Shown piece after piece: positions 44,984 through 54,685 of a DNA stretch of 64,000 nt. The notes below the pieces were generated by a model. It was not told where the DNA came from and ran no database searches. It saw only the letters and a list, made by a program, of their open reading frames with translations. Numbering within the stretch: the first letter of the stretch is position 1; each line of letters begins with the position of its first letter. A program made the translations under genes and the position numbers. This DNA is from Lentisphaeria bacterium (GTDB lineage: Bacteria; Verrucomicrobiota; Lentisphaeria; Oligosphaerales; Oligosphaeraceae): the NCBI GenBank assembly GCA_016288215.1, contig JAEEYQ010000006.1, positions 1 through 64,000 of the forward strand. The letters run 5' to 3'.

Positions 44984-45177
44984 GTTGGATGGTGCTATTC
45001 AGGATTCCGCTAAAACCTATGGAATACACGGAAAAAACTGAAAGGACAAGTCAAATGGCTCAAGTCCCTCTTGAGTGAAAAGGGAGGCGGGCGTCAACGT
45101 CTTCTGAGTTATTCTGTGTGTGCTATGGACTCATCGAAAAGGGATGATTGCATCATTGTTGATTAGGAAAGGAAGCC

Positions 45178-48100
45178 ATGTTTTCTGCAATCTCTTGGCG
45201 ATCGTCGAAGGCAAGCATTTTCTGTTCTATTGTAACTCTTTGTGTGTCAATGACTTATGCACAAGAAGGAAATCTGTGGCAAGACCCTGGCTTTGAGCAG
45301 CTTGGGGAGGCGATCGCCAATCCCCACGGCGGCGCGAAGGCCGGACGATTCACCATTGCCCATAAGAATGTTCGGGACACCTATGAGCAGCGTCAGCTGG
45401 ACGTGGAGCCTTTCGCCGTCTACGAGGTGACGGCCTTTGTCCGCCGCGACCCCGCCAGCAGCGGCTATGTCCAGGCCCTTCACGCCCATGGGTGGGACTC
45501 CTTCGGATGGGGTTTCACCACATGGATCGATGTTCCCGTCACGGACCAATGGACTCCCGTCTCCACTCGCATCAGCGTGCCCGACAACACGGTCACCTTC
45601 AACTGCCTCGCCATCGGCGGCTCCAAAGGGCATGGGGACATCACCGCCTACATCGACGACCTGAAAATCGTCAAAATCCTCTCCGGAGAGGAACATCTCA
45701 GCCAGCTGAGGCAGAAGGCGGTCGCCGACCTGAATCTGGCCGAATGCGAGATGCTGGCTCGTTACTGGTTGAAGGAGAACAGGTTAGACGAAATGGACAA
45801 ACTGCGGCTTGCCACGCCCCATGACCAGGCGAGGGCGGACATCGCCTGCCTGCTGGCCCAGAAGGCAGAGGCTGACCCCGCCGCCCAAATCCCCTTCGTG
45901 GCGGACATGATTTGCCACGGGGCCCTGAACCTTGCCTATGGCGAAAAGCGGCTTCAGGAGTTCTTCGAAAGCCTCTCGTTCAGAAGCAGCGCCGCGGTCT
46001 GCGTCGCCGCCATCCGGCAGGGAGGGGATGCGGAGTCCATCCAGAAGGCCGTCCAGCAGTATCAGCGGTATCTGGACTCACAGGACACGTTCGCCACCGC
46101 CGCGGGAATTCAGGAGGCCATCCAGACTCTTGACGCCGCCAAAGGCACCTTGACGGGCCCGCAGGCGGCCGTTGGCGAGACGCTTCTGAACACCCTGACG
46201 GAAAACGCGAAGGCCCTCCATGACACGCTGTTGGCACGGCAGGGCTCCCGTGTCGTCACCATCAGCGGCATCCCCCTTACCGCCGACGGCACGGCTATTG
46301 TCCTTCCGCAGGAGCCGACTCCTTCGGAACGGCACGCCGCCAAAGAGCTGCGCCGCTATCTGTATGCGGTCACGGGCCTTGAACTTCCCATCGTGAACGA
46401 AACGGCTCCGCTGCCGCCTCACGTCATGCTCATCGGCCGCAGCGCCAAAGCGGCGGCCTATGGCTTCGACGTGGACTACGCGAAACTGGGTCTGGAGGGC
46501 ATCCACATCGAGAGCGCCAACGGCAATCTCATGCTGGCCGGCGGCAAACGCGGCGTCGTCTACGCCGTCTACCGCTTTTTGGAGGAGTATCTGGACTGCC
46601 AATGGTTCATGGCGGACTGCGAACGAATCCCCAACAGCGGCCGCGCCGACTTGGGGGACTTCCGCAAGGTCTACGTGCCTCCGCTGGAGTACCGCGACAC
46701 GGACTATTCCGTCTGCCGCCCCACGGCCTTTGGTGTGCGCAATCAGCTCAACGGCATCAACTCCATGGCTGACGAGGCATGGGGCGGCCACATCTCCTAC
46801 TGCGGCTTCGTCCACACTTTTGAGCAGCTGGTCCCGCCTGAGAAGTACGGGATGGACCATCCGGAGTACTTTTCGGAAATCCATGGAAAGCGCCTGGTCA
46901 ACAGCTCCCAACTCTGCCTCACCAATCCGGACGTGAAGCGCATCGCGACGGAAACGATTCTGCAATGGATTCGTTCCAATCCGGAGGCCACCATCTTCAG
47001 CGTCTCGCAGAATGACTGGGGCAACTACTGCACCTGCCCTGAATGCAGCGCCCTTGCCGAGAAGGAAGGCAGCCAGAGCGGCCCGCTGCTCCATTTCGTC
47101 AATCACATCGCCGACGCCGTGCGAGAGCAGTACCCCGACAAGATCATCGACACTTTGGCCTACACCTATACCCGCAAGCCGCCGAAATACGTGAAGCCGG
47201 CCCCCAATGTGGCCGTCCGTCTTTGCAGCATCGAATGCTGCTTCGCGCATCCGCTGGAGAGCTGCCCCGTCAACAAGACCTTCGTGGAGGACATCATCAA
47301 CTGGTCCAAAATCTGCAAGCGCCTCCACATCTGGGACTACGTCATCAACTACGCCCACTGCATCCAGCCCTTCCCCAACCTCCGCGTCCTCAAGTCCAAC
47401 ATCAATTTCTTCATAAATCACGGTGTGACAGGTATTTACGAAGAAGCCAACTATTTCAGCCCAGGTGGCGAGCTGGCCGAGCTGCGCTCCTACATGCTGG
47501 CCAAGCTGCTGTGGGACCCCTCCGCAGACGACCAAAAGGCCATCTTCGATTTCACGGAAGCCTACTACGGCCCCGCCGGCAAGCACATCCGCGACTATCT
47601 GGACACCATCCACACCGTCTGCGACAAGAATCTCCATGTGCGCATCTACGATCCGCCGGAGGAGTATCTTGCGGACAAGGACATGCTCCAAAAGGCCGAC
47701 GCCTGCCTTGAAAAGGCAATGGATGCCGTGAAGGACAATCCGACCCTGCTTCAGCGGGTGGAACTGGCCTCCTTGCCCATGCTCTACACCAACATCCAGT
47801 TTGGGACAGGGCAGCTCCAACGTAGCGGCAACACGTTGAAAATCAATGGCGTATACAATGTAAAGAAGCTGGAGGACTTTGTCCGCATCGCCAAACGGGC
47901 GGATGTCACCCATGTCGCTGAAGGCACCAGACTCGATGTGTGGCTCGCCCAAAAACAGGCCATTGGAGACAAGGAGACTTTGGACATCATTACGCTGGAG
48001 TCCCCTTTCATGATCGTGGAGCTGGTGCCGACTTTGGGCGGTCGCGTCTGGCGGGCCGTCCACAAGGCCAGCGGCCATGAAATCCTGCGCGTCGTGGGCG

Positions 48101-48687
48101 ACAATGACGTGGGCTACACGCCTAGCAATGGCGGTTATGAGGAATACAACAACGATCAATACCGCGGCAGTGGCTTCGGAGAGGCCTTCCAAGTGGTGGA
48201 GGCCACGTCCACCTTCGCCGTCCTCCGCTGCCAGTTCAAGGACGGCTCCATCGCCACCCGCACTGTCTCCCTCCTTTCCGACCAGCCCGGCTTCACGGTG
48301 ACCACCCAATACAACGGCGTCACGTCGCTGAAAGCCCGTTGCTGCCGCAATCATCCGGAGTTCAATGTGCCGAAACCCACCGATGCCACCCTGTTTGTCA
48401 AAAAGGCTGACGGCATCTCCCGCTTCGATTTGAAGAAGCAGCAGAGCGAGATTTGGATGCAGGAGGACGCGCTTCCCGTCGGCGAATGGGGCATCCAGTT
48501 CCCCATCAACGGCAAGACCGCCACGCTGACCTGCCGCTTTGACCCCGCGAATGTCAAAACCTGTTATGTCCATGTGGCCCCCTATGAGAATCGCATCAAT
48601 CTGGAGGAGTGGACAAAGGAGCTTCCTCTGACGCCCACATTCGGCCCGCGCCTCAAAAACACATACATATTCACCATTGACCAATAG
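45178..48687 (+). CDS. Secreted DUF4838-domain glycosidase-like protein, cluster paralogue C
   Basis: The 1169-residue protein has a signal peptide cleaved near MTYAQ. Domain order matches B: NLWQDPGFEQLGEAI at the start of the CBM-like region, VDYAKLGLEGIHIES in the alpha-glucuronidase-N-like region, CTCPECSALAEKEGSQ near residue 617, and a mutarotase-like C-terminus ending PTFGPRLKNTYIFTIDQ. AGGAAAGGAAG at 45165-45175 serves ATG 45178. Only 30 bp separate it from paralogue D, so C, D and the DUF5722 gene are probably one transcript. Confidence 0.87.
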   Translation: MFSAISWRSSKASIFCSIVTLCVSMTYAQEGNLWQDPGFEQLGEAIANPHGGAKAGRFTIAHKNVRDTYEQRQLDVEPFAVYEVTAFVRRDPASSGYVQALHAHGWDSFGWGFTTWIDVPVTDQWTPVSTRISVPDNTVTFNCLAIGGSKGHGDITAYIDDLKIVKILSGEEHLSQLRQKAVADLNLAECEMLARYWLKENRLDEMDKLRLATPHDQARADIACLLAQKAEADPAAQIPFVADMICHGALNLAYGEKRLQEFFESLSFRSSAAVCVAAIRQGGDAESIQKAVQQYQRYLDSQDTFATAAGIQEAIQTLDAAKGTLTGPQAAVGETLLNTLTENAKALHDTLLARQGSRVVTISGIPLTADGTAIVLPQEPTPSERHAAKELRRYLYAVTGLELPIVNETAPLPPHVMLIGRSAKAAAYGFDVDYAKLGLEGIHIESANGNLMLAGGKRGVVYAVYRFLEEYLDCQWFMADCERIPNSGRADLGDFRKVYVPPLEYRDTDYSVCRPTAFGVRNQLNGINSMADEAWGGHISYCGFVHTFEQLVPPEKYGMDHPEYFSEIHGKRLVNSSQLCLTNPDVKRIATETILQWIRSNPEATIFSVSQNDWGNYCTCPECSALAEKEGSQSGPLLHFVNHIADAVREQYPDKIIDTLAYTYTRKPPKYVKPAPNVAVRLCSIECCFAHPLESCPVNKTFVEDIINWSKICKRLHIWDYVINYAHCIQPFPNLRVLKSNINFFINHGVTGIYEEANYFSPGGELAELRSYMLAKLLWDPSADDQKAIFDFTEAYYGPAGKHIRDYLDTIHTVCDKNLHVRIYDPPEEYLADKDMLQKADACLEKAMDAVKDNPTLLQRVELASLPMLYTNIQFGTGQLQRSGNTLKINGVYNVKKLEDFVRIAKRADVTHVAEGTRLDVWLAQKQAIGDKETLDIITLESPFMIVELVPTLGGRVWRAVHKASGHEILRVVGDNDVGYTPSNGGYEEYNNDQYRGSGFGEAFQVVEATSTFAVLRCQFKDGSIATRTVSLLSDQPGFTVTTQYNGVTSLKARCCRNHPEFNVPKPTDATLFVKKADGISRFDLKKQQSEIWMQEDALPVGEWGIQFPINGKTATLTCRFDPANVKTCYVHVAPYENRINLEEWTKELPLTPTFGPRLKNTYIFTIDQ

Positions 48688-48717
48688 CAACCATCCCGCA
48701 AAAAAAGGAAACCAACC

Positions 48718-51700
48718 ATGCTCAAAAGACTATTCGTGTTCTGCTCTGTCATGGCGGCACTGACCTGCCTCAATGCACAAAATCTGTGGAAGGACCCTGG
48801 CTTCGAAAAAAGCGGCGTGTCCGTCCCCTTCGCCCACGGCGGCGAAAAGGTGGGCAGACATACGATTGGCGAAAAGGCCTATTGGCGTGAATATCAGCAT
48901 GCTAGAGTGCCTGTGGAGCCTTTCGCCGTCTATGAGGCCAGTGCCTATGTCCGCCGAGACGCCTCCGGCTCCGGAACCGTCTACGCCCTTCATTCCTATG
49001 GATGGGACAGCTTCGGATGGGCCTTCTGGTCCACTGACAGCGTTCCTGTGACAGACCAGTGGACGAAAGTCACCACTCGAATTTCAGTGCCGGCGGACTT
49101 CGTCGATTTCAGCCCTCTTGTCTTCAACAACGCGGAGAACTCCACCGCCTACATCGACGATCTGGAAATCGTCAAAGTCATGTCAGCGGAAGACCACATC
49201 AGCCAGCTTAAGGCAATCGGCGACGACATTCCGGAGACCGAATGCTCGCTGCTTGCACGTTACTACCTCAAGCAGAATGACATGGATTCATTGCGCCTGC
49301 TGTTGCGCAGGAATGCCAGCGACCACGCGAAGTCTGATATCTATTGCCTGCTCGCCCAGCGGGAACAGGAGGCGAACAAGCAGCTTGCCAACGTCGTGGG
49401 CATGATTCGCTTCGGTGCCCTGAATTATCCAGACGGCCACAAGCGGCTTCAGGAATTCGTCGCCCCCTATTCCTGCCAGCAGTTGACGACCCTCTGCATG
49501 AGCGTCATCTCCCACGGCACCGACATGGCATACACCCGCAAAGTCATTGACCAGATAAAGAATCAGTTCGATAAAGGCTACCCCCTCTACGAACTGAAAG
49601 AGGCCCAAGGCATTTTTCAGGCAACGCAAGAAACGAATACCTTTCAACCCGAACAGAGCAAGCTACTTGCAGAACTCTCCTCCAATCTGCAGCGCCTTCT
49701 GAAGCGAGCGCTTGGCAGCCGCACCATCACGCTGGACAATGTGCCCCTCGTCGAAAAGGACTACGCCATCGTCCTTCCCGCGCAGCCCACGCCCTCTGAG
49801 ACAAAGGCCGCCAGGGAACTCTGCTTCTTCCTGGAGAAAATCGCCGGACAATCCATTCCCATCAAAAAAGAAGACGAGCCGCTGCCTGCCCATGCCATCT
49901 TCATCGGCCGCAATACAAAGGCCGCCGAATACGGCTTCAGCGTGGATTACGCCAAACTGGGCCTGGAGGGCATCCACATCGAAAGCAACAATGGCAATCT
50001 GATGCTCGCCGGTGGACAGCGCGGCGTCCTCTACGCCGTCTTCACCTTCCTGGAGGACTACCTGGGCTGCCAGTGGTTCACGGCGGACTGCTCCACGATT
50101 CCGGCCAACGGCGCCGTCGCCCTCAATGGCATCCGCAAAGTCTACGTTCCCCCGCTGGAATACCGCGACACGGACTATCCCAACTGCCGTCCGCCCGAAT
50201 TCGGCGTGCGCAACAAGCTCAACGGCCTCTACTCCAGTGCGGAAGAGGATTGGGGCGAACACATCCGATACAAGGGTTTCGTCCACACCTTCGGCAGCCT
50301 CGTCCCGCAGGAAATCTATGCGGCGGGGCATCCTGAATACTATTCGGAAATCAACGGCGTCCGCGTGCTGGAGCGCACCCAGCTCTGCCTGACCAATCCA
50401 GACGTGAAGCGCATCGCGCTGGAGACCGTTCGCAACTGGCTCCACGACAATCCGGAAGCCACCATCTTCAGCGTCTCCCAGAACGACTGGGCCAACTACT
50501 GCACCTGCAAGGAATGCAGCGCCCTCGCCGAAAAGGAAGGCAGCCAGGCAGGCCCACTGCTCCATTTCGTCAATTACATCGCAGACGGCGTCCGCGACGA
50601 ATTTCCTGACAAAATCATCGACACACTTGCCTACCAGTACACCCGCAAGCCGCCAAAATTCGTCAAGCCCGCACCAAACGTGGCCGTCCGCCTCTGCAGC
50701 ATCGAATGCTGCTTCGCCCATCCCCTGGAGAGCTGCCCCTTCAACAAGACTTTCGTGGACGACATCATCGGCTGGTCCAAAATCTGCAAGCGCCTCCACA
50801 TCTGGGACTACGTCATCAACTACGCCCACTGCATCCAGCCCTTCCCGAACTTCCGTGTCTTGAAGCCCAACATCAATTTCTTCATAAATCACGGCGTTAC
50901 AGGAATTTACGAAGAGGCGAACTATTTCAGCAAAGGCGGTGAGTTGGCCGAGCTGCGCACCTACGTGCTCGCCAAATGCCTATGGGACCCCTCCTACGAC
51001 GACAAAAAGGCCGTCTTTGATTTCACGGAAGCCTACTACGGCCCCGCCGGCCAGCACATCCGTGACTATCTGGAACTCATCCACACCGTCTGCGACAAGC
51101 CTGGCCTGCATCTTCGCATCTACACCTCCCCAAACAACTATCTCAATGATCCGGAGATGCTTGCGAAGGCCTCCGTTTGTCTGGACAAGGCGCTGGAAGC
51201 CGTGAAGGACGACGAGACGCTGCGCCACCGCGTGGAAGTTGCCACGCTGCCGCTCATCTACACAAAAATCGCGCTGGTCAACAACAGCTTCTGGCGCAAG
51301 GGCAACATGCTTTCCACCTCCATCGCCGAAAGCGACCTGTTGAACGTCTTTGAGAGAGTCGCTAAAAAGGAAGGCATCAATGCCGTCGCCGAAGGCAGGA
51401 GCTATAATGATTGGGTCGAAAAGCAGAAGAAGTCCAAAGACGCGGAAGGGGTGGACATAGTCCAGCTCGAATCATCCTCATTCCTGCTGGAAATCCTCCC
51501 GAAGCTCGGCGGACGCATCTGGCGCGCCGTCGACAAGAAAAGCGGCTACGAGCTGCTGCGCGTTGTCGGCGACGACAAGAGCGGCCTCGCCCCCGGAATC
51601 GGCGGCTACGAAGAATATAACTGCGATGAATACCGCGGCGGCGGCCATATGGAGACCTACCAGCTGGTGGAACAGTCGGCGGACACGGTCATTCTCCGCT

Positions 51701-52167
51701 GCCAGTTCAAGGACGGCGCCATCGCCACCCGCCGCATCTCCATTCTTCCCGACCAGGCGGGATTCACTGTAACCACCCAGTTCACAGGCATTAAGGATAT
51801 GAAGGCACGCAGCTGCCGCGTCCATCCCGAATTCCATATCGTTAATGCCGAAGATGCTGTCCTCCGCACCAAGACGATGGACGGCAGTTTCACGGAAGCG
51901 CCTCTGAACAAGCTCTTCATAGGCGGTGAAATCTGGCTGAACAACGACAAGCTCATCCCCAACAATGAATGGGCCATCCAATTTCCGCTGGACGGCAGGA
52001 AGGCCACCCTCACTTGCCGCTTCAACCGAGAGGACGTCTCCATCTGCTATATCAATGTCGATGGGAGCGAAGAGCGTATCAATCTGGAGGAATGGACGAA
52101 GAAGCTGCCGCTGACTCCCACCTCCGGCCCACGCCTATCCAACACGTATCTCTTTACCGTGGAGTAG
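48718..52167 (+). CDS. Secreted DUF4838-domain glycosidase-like protein, cluster paralogue D
   Basis: The 1149-residue protein has a signal peptide (MLKRLFVFCSVMAALTCLNA). It has the full paralogue architecture, with CTCKECSALAEKEGSQ near residue 595, RVLKPNINFFINHGVTGIYEE and the end PTSGPRLSNTYLFTVE. The central CBM-to-helical region is the most altered part of the four. AAGGAAA precedes ATG 48718. It lies between C and the DUF5722 enzyme, with 30-34 bp spacers. Confidence 0.87.
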   Translation: MLKRLFVFCSVMAALTCLNAQNLWKDPGFEKSGVSVPFAHGGEKVGRHTIGEKAYWREYQHARVPVEPFAVYEASAYVRRDASGSGTVYALHSYGWDSFGWAFWSTDSVPVTDQWTKVTTRISVPADFVDFSPLVFNNAENSTAYIDDLEIVKVMSAEDHISQLKAIGDDIPETECSLLARYYLKQNDMDSLRLLLRRNASDHAKSDIYCLLAQREQEANKQLANVVGMIRFGALNYPDGHKRLQEFVAPYSCQQLTTLCMSVISHGTDMAYTRKVIDQIKNQFDKGYPLYELKEAQGIFQATQETNTFQPEQSKLLAELSSNLQRLLKRALGSRTITLDNVPLVEKDYAIVLPAQPTPSETKAARELCFFLEKIAGQSIPIKKEDEPLPAHAIFIGRNTKAAEYGFSVDYAKLGLEGIHIESNNGNLMLAGGQRGVLYAVFTFLEDYLGCQWFTADCSTIPANGAVALNGIRKVYVPPLEYRDTDYPNCRPPEFGVRNKLNGLYSSAEEDWGEHIRYKGFVHTFGSLVPQEIYAAGHPEYYSEINGVRVLERTQLCLTNPDVKRIALETVRNWLHDNPEATIFSVSQNDWANYCTCKECSALAEKEGSQAGPLLHFVNYIADGVRDEFPDKIIDTLAYQYTRKPPKFVKPAPNVAVRLCSIECCFAHPLESCPFNKTFVDDIIGWSKICKRLHIWDYVINYAHCIQPFPNFRVLKPNINFFINHGVTGIYEEANYFSKGGELAELRTYVLAKCLWDPSYDDKKAVFDFTEAYYGPAGQHIRDYLELIHTVCDKPGLHLRIYTSPNNYLNDPEMLAKASVCLDKALEAVKDDETLRHRVEVATLPLIYTKIALVNNSFWRKGNMLSTSIAESDLLNVFERVAKKEGINAVAEGRSYNDWVEKQKKSKDAEGVDIVQLESSSFLLEILPKLGGRIWRAVDKKSGYELLRVVGDDKSGLAPGIGGYEEYNCDEYRGGGHMETYQLVEQSADTVILRCQFKDGAIATRRISILPDQAGFTVTTQFTGIKDMKARSCRVHPEFHIVNAEDAVLRTKTMDGSFTEAPLNKLFIGGEIWLNNDKLIPNNEWAIQFPLDGRKATLTCRFNREDVSICYINVDGSEERINLEEWTKKLPLTPTSGPRLSNTYLFTVE

Positions 52168-52201
52168 GTTATAAATTCGGAATAAAAGCGAGGAGGATGT
52201 T

Positions 52202-54196
52202 TTGGGCAGTCGACTGTCATCCATGGCATTGGTGTCGTTGGTCACCGCCGCCATGTCTCTGGCTGCGGCGGCGGAAATCCGCAGTGTCCAGGCGACGCTC
52301 CGCGAGGTGGTGTTCACTTTTGACGGCGCGGCGAAGGAGGTGCGGCTGCGCGGCAGTACGGCTGCTGGGGAGGAGATTGCGCAAGTCATTCTGCCTGTAA
52401 TAGATGGAAAAGCGGTGCTGCCCCTTCGGCAGGACGGCTATGATCCCGTCCTGCTGGGGTGGAGACTGGAGGAGAATCCGGAGCGCCCCGCACAATTCGT
52501 CACGGACTTCCTTCAGGTGCCCGCCGGCTATGAGTCGCCGCTGCTGCGGCCAACGGAAATCAAGGGCCTAAGCTGCATCGTGGATTTGGAGGACGCCGTG
52601 GCGCTGGGTGTCCGCCATGTCCATGACAACGTGACCATCAACCAGCTGAAGGGCAGTCCAGAGGCGGATGATGCCATCCCCTTTGACTTCGACGGCGCAA
52701 CTGTCTATTTCAACGGCCATTACGTCCGCCAGCTGGACCAGCGCTTCCGCCGCTTTCATGACAACGGCATCTCCGTCTTCGTCGTCTTTCTGAACCAAGA
52801 CACCGCCGACCCTATCCTGCGGCATCCGGGGACCCTTTCCGCCCCGCCGCGGATGCTGTGCGCCTTCAACACCGTGACGCGGGAGGGCATCCGCTTCTTC
52901 GCCGCCAGCTGCGCCTTCCTTGCGCAACGCTATGGCCGAAGCGACGCCAAATACGGTCAAATCAGCGGTCTCATCGTGGGCAACGAGTTTCAGCAGCACG
53001 CCATTTGGTACAACCTGGGGGAGGCGTCGCTGGAGCAGGTCGCCTTCCACTACGGCAACGCGGTCCGGTTGGCCTGGCTGGCCGCCGCCCGCTACAATCC
53101 CGACCTCCGAATCTACATCTCCATGGAGCATCATTGGACGGCGGGGGACGTCAACAACCGCAAAGTCCTGCCGGGCAAGCCGGTTCTAAGCGAGGTCCAT
53201 CGCCGTCTCCGCGAAGGGGGAGACATCCCATGGAACCTGGCCTTCCACCCTTATCCGGAGAACCTCTTCAATCCGTGCTTCTGGAATGACCGTTCCGCAA
53301 AGGACCATTTCGACACGCCGAAAATCACGTTTCGCAATCTGGAGCAGCTTGTTGGCTTCCTCAAACAGCCGGAATGGCTCTATCGCGGCCGCTGCAGGGA
53401 CATTGCGCTGACTGAGCAGGGCTTCAACTTGCCTGGAGACACAAAAGAGGACGAAATCACGCAGGCCGCCGCCTACGCCTGCGCCTTCAAACTCGTTCAA
53501 CGGCATCCTGAAATCAGCGCCTTCATCCTGCATCGCCATGTGGACTTCAAAGGCGAAGGTGGGCTACGTCTCGGCTTGCGGGCCTATGCCACGGGCACGG
53601 TGGCCTCTCCAGGGGAAAAGCGTCTGGTCTACGATGTGTTCAAAGCCGCCGGAACCCCACAGGAAGAGGCGGCTTTCGCCTTCGCCCTGCCCATCGTGGG
53701 CATGGCCTCATGGGATGAGCCGCTGCCGCCGCTGCGCACCGCCGCCCTCCCCGAAAATACACGGCTGGCCTTCGATTTCGTCAATGAATTCGACACCGCC
53801 GAAAAGGACAACAATGCGGATGTCTCCGTGCGGGATTTGGTCTACGCCGCCGGCTGGCTGGCGGCCTCCATTTATCAGCATCCTTCTGAAAAGGGTTGGG
53901 GATCAGTGAGTTACACCGTTTCTCTGCCGCCGCTGAAAACCGGAGAGACGTTGCATTTGGCGACTCGGACCGTGGTGGACCATCCCCAGAGCAACGGCGT
54001 CCGCTGCCGCATTCTCATTGACGGCAAGGAGGTTGCCGCCCATTTGCAGCAGGGCAAGACGCCTCATCCTGTCGATGTCGATTTGAGCGCATGGGCGGGG
54101 CGGCAAGTCTCTGTCCGCTTCCAAGTGGACTGCAATGGCGACCTTACCGGCGACTGGTTCTACTGGCTGGAGCCTCTGATTCTTGTTCAGCTGTAG
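52202..54196 (+). CDS. Secreted DUF5722-domain glycosidase-like protein
   Basis: The 664-residue protein has an N-terminal signal peptide (ALVSLVTAAMSLAAAA), a small beta domain and a TIM-barrel core of the DUF5722 type. The candidate acid/base is Glu in LIVGNEFQQHAIW (about residue 260) and the candidate nucleophile is Glu in IALTEQGFN (about residue 403), the two-glutamate layout of clan A glycosidases. A C-terminal sandwich (KTGETLHLATRTVVD) closes it. The best start is TTG 52202, because AGGAGG at 52191-52196 lies 5 nt upstream; ATG 52223 is the alternative. It is the last gene of the tandem cluster. Confidence 0.78.
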   Translation: MGSRLSSMALVSLVTAAMSLAAAAEIRSVQATLREVVFTFDGAAKEVRLRGSTAAGEEIAQVILPVIDGKAVLPLRQDGYDPVLLGWRLEENPERPAQFVTDFLQVPAGYESPLLRPTEIKGLSCIVDLEDAVALGVRHVHDNVTINQLKGSPEADDAIPFDFDGATVYFNGHYVRQLDQRFRRFHDNGISVFVVFLNQDTADPILRHPGTLSAPPRMLCAFNTVTREGIRFFAASCAFLAQRYGRSDAKYGQISGLIVGNEFQQHAIWYNLGEASLEQVAFHYGNAVRLAWLAAARYNPDLRIYISMEHHWTAGDVNNRKVLPGKPVLSEVHRRLREGGDIPWNLAFHPYPENLFNPCFWNDRSAKDHFDTPKITFRNLEQLVGFLKQPEWLYRGRCRDIALTEQGFNLPGDTKEDEITQAAAYACAFKLVQRHPEISAFILHRHVDFKGEGGLRLGLRAYATGTVASPGEKRLVYDVFKAAGTPQEEAAFAFALPIVGMASWDEPLPPLRTAALPENTRLAFDFVNEFDTAEKDNNADVSVRDLVYAAGWLAASIYQHPSEKGWGSVSYTVSLPPLKTGETLHLATRTVVDHPQSNGVRCRILIDGKEVAAHLQQGKTPHPVDVDLSAWAGRQVSVRFQVDCNGDLTGDWFYWLEPLILVQL

Positions 54197-54239
54197 CCAA
54201 GGGAATGCAGCGGTTCATCATCGAAGGAGCTCTCCCGCC

Positions 54240-54515
54240 GCCATGAAAATTGCATCAAAATGCATAATAATGAATTGCAATAGATGAATGCCTGATTTTG
54301 ATCGCGAGAGAAGGCGAAAACGACGAAAATCGTGTTCGGAGGAGCAAAATTTGGCACCTGTTTTGGAGACGATTGCCCGTTGCGTGGCCCCACGATGCCC
54401 TTCCTTGCGTTTGGGGTGTCACCCTGTATATTAATACCTCCCTTGGTCAATAGGGCCTAGAAGGGCCACTTTTTGAGGTTTTGCCGTTGTTGCATTGTCT
54501 TGCATTATCTTGCAA
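54240..54515 (-). repeat. Duplicated intergenic element, copy 2
   Basis: Read on the minus strand, it matches copy 1 (24843-25100) block by block: TTCTAGG, GGTATTAATATACAGG, AAGGAAGGGCATCGTGG, CGGGCAA, ACAGGTGC, TTTTGCTCC and the AT-rich tail. Individual hairpins are not shared between the two copies (for example GGGTG-A-CACCC is only here), so a conserved RNA fold is not obvious. Confidence 0.75.
54431..54505 (-). CDS. Putative 24-residue micropeptide in duplicated element, copy 2
   Basis: The ORF begins MQDNATTAKPQK and ends VALLGPIDQGRY. It is the same length as, and collinear with, the ORF at 24845-24919. NA, LGP, QG and the terminal Y are shared. No ribosome-binding site is clear. Confidence 0.25.
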   Translation of the reverse strand: MQDNATTAKPQKVALLGPIDQGRY

Positions 54516-54685
54516 TGTGAATTTGGTGGAATGGAATGCCGTCGCCGTGGAATTCCGTGGCAAAGGGATGAAAACGTGACACGGCGGCGAGAAAAAACGG
54601 AAGAAAAGTATATATTTCTGTTGTCAGACAGCCGCATCATCGTCGGCCCGATTTCATGAATTCCATCAAAGAAGGAGAAACGCAC

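Larger units (their letters stand above)
54197..54685. other. Intergenic region containing duplicated element copy 2
   Basis: Positions 54240-54515 hold the second copy of the duplicated element in minus orientation. The remainder, 54516-54670, is AT-rich and carries the promoter and ribosome-binding site of the thioredoxin-like gene. I see no other gene. Confidence 0.55.

Noticed and set aside
45059-45075. CTCAAG-TCCCT-CTTGAG hairpin between paralogues B and C as a terminator
   Set aside because: The stem is only 6 bp and there is no T-run after it, so I did not annotate it as a terminator.
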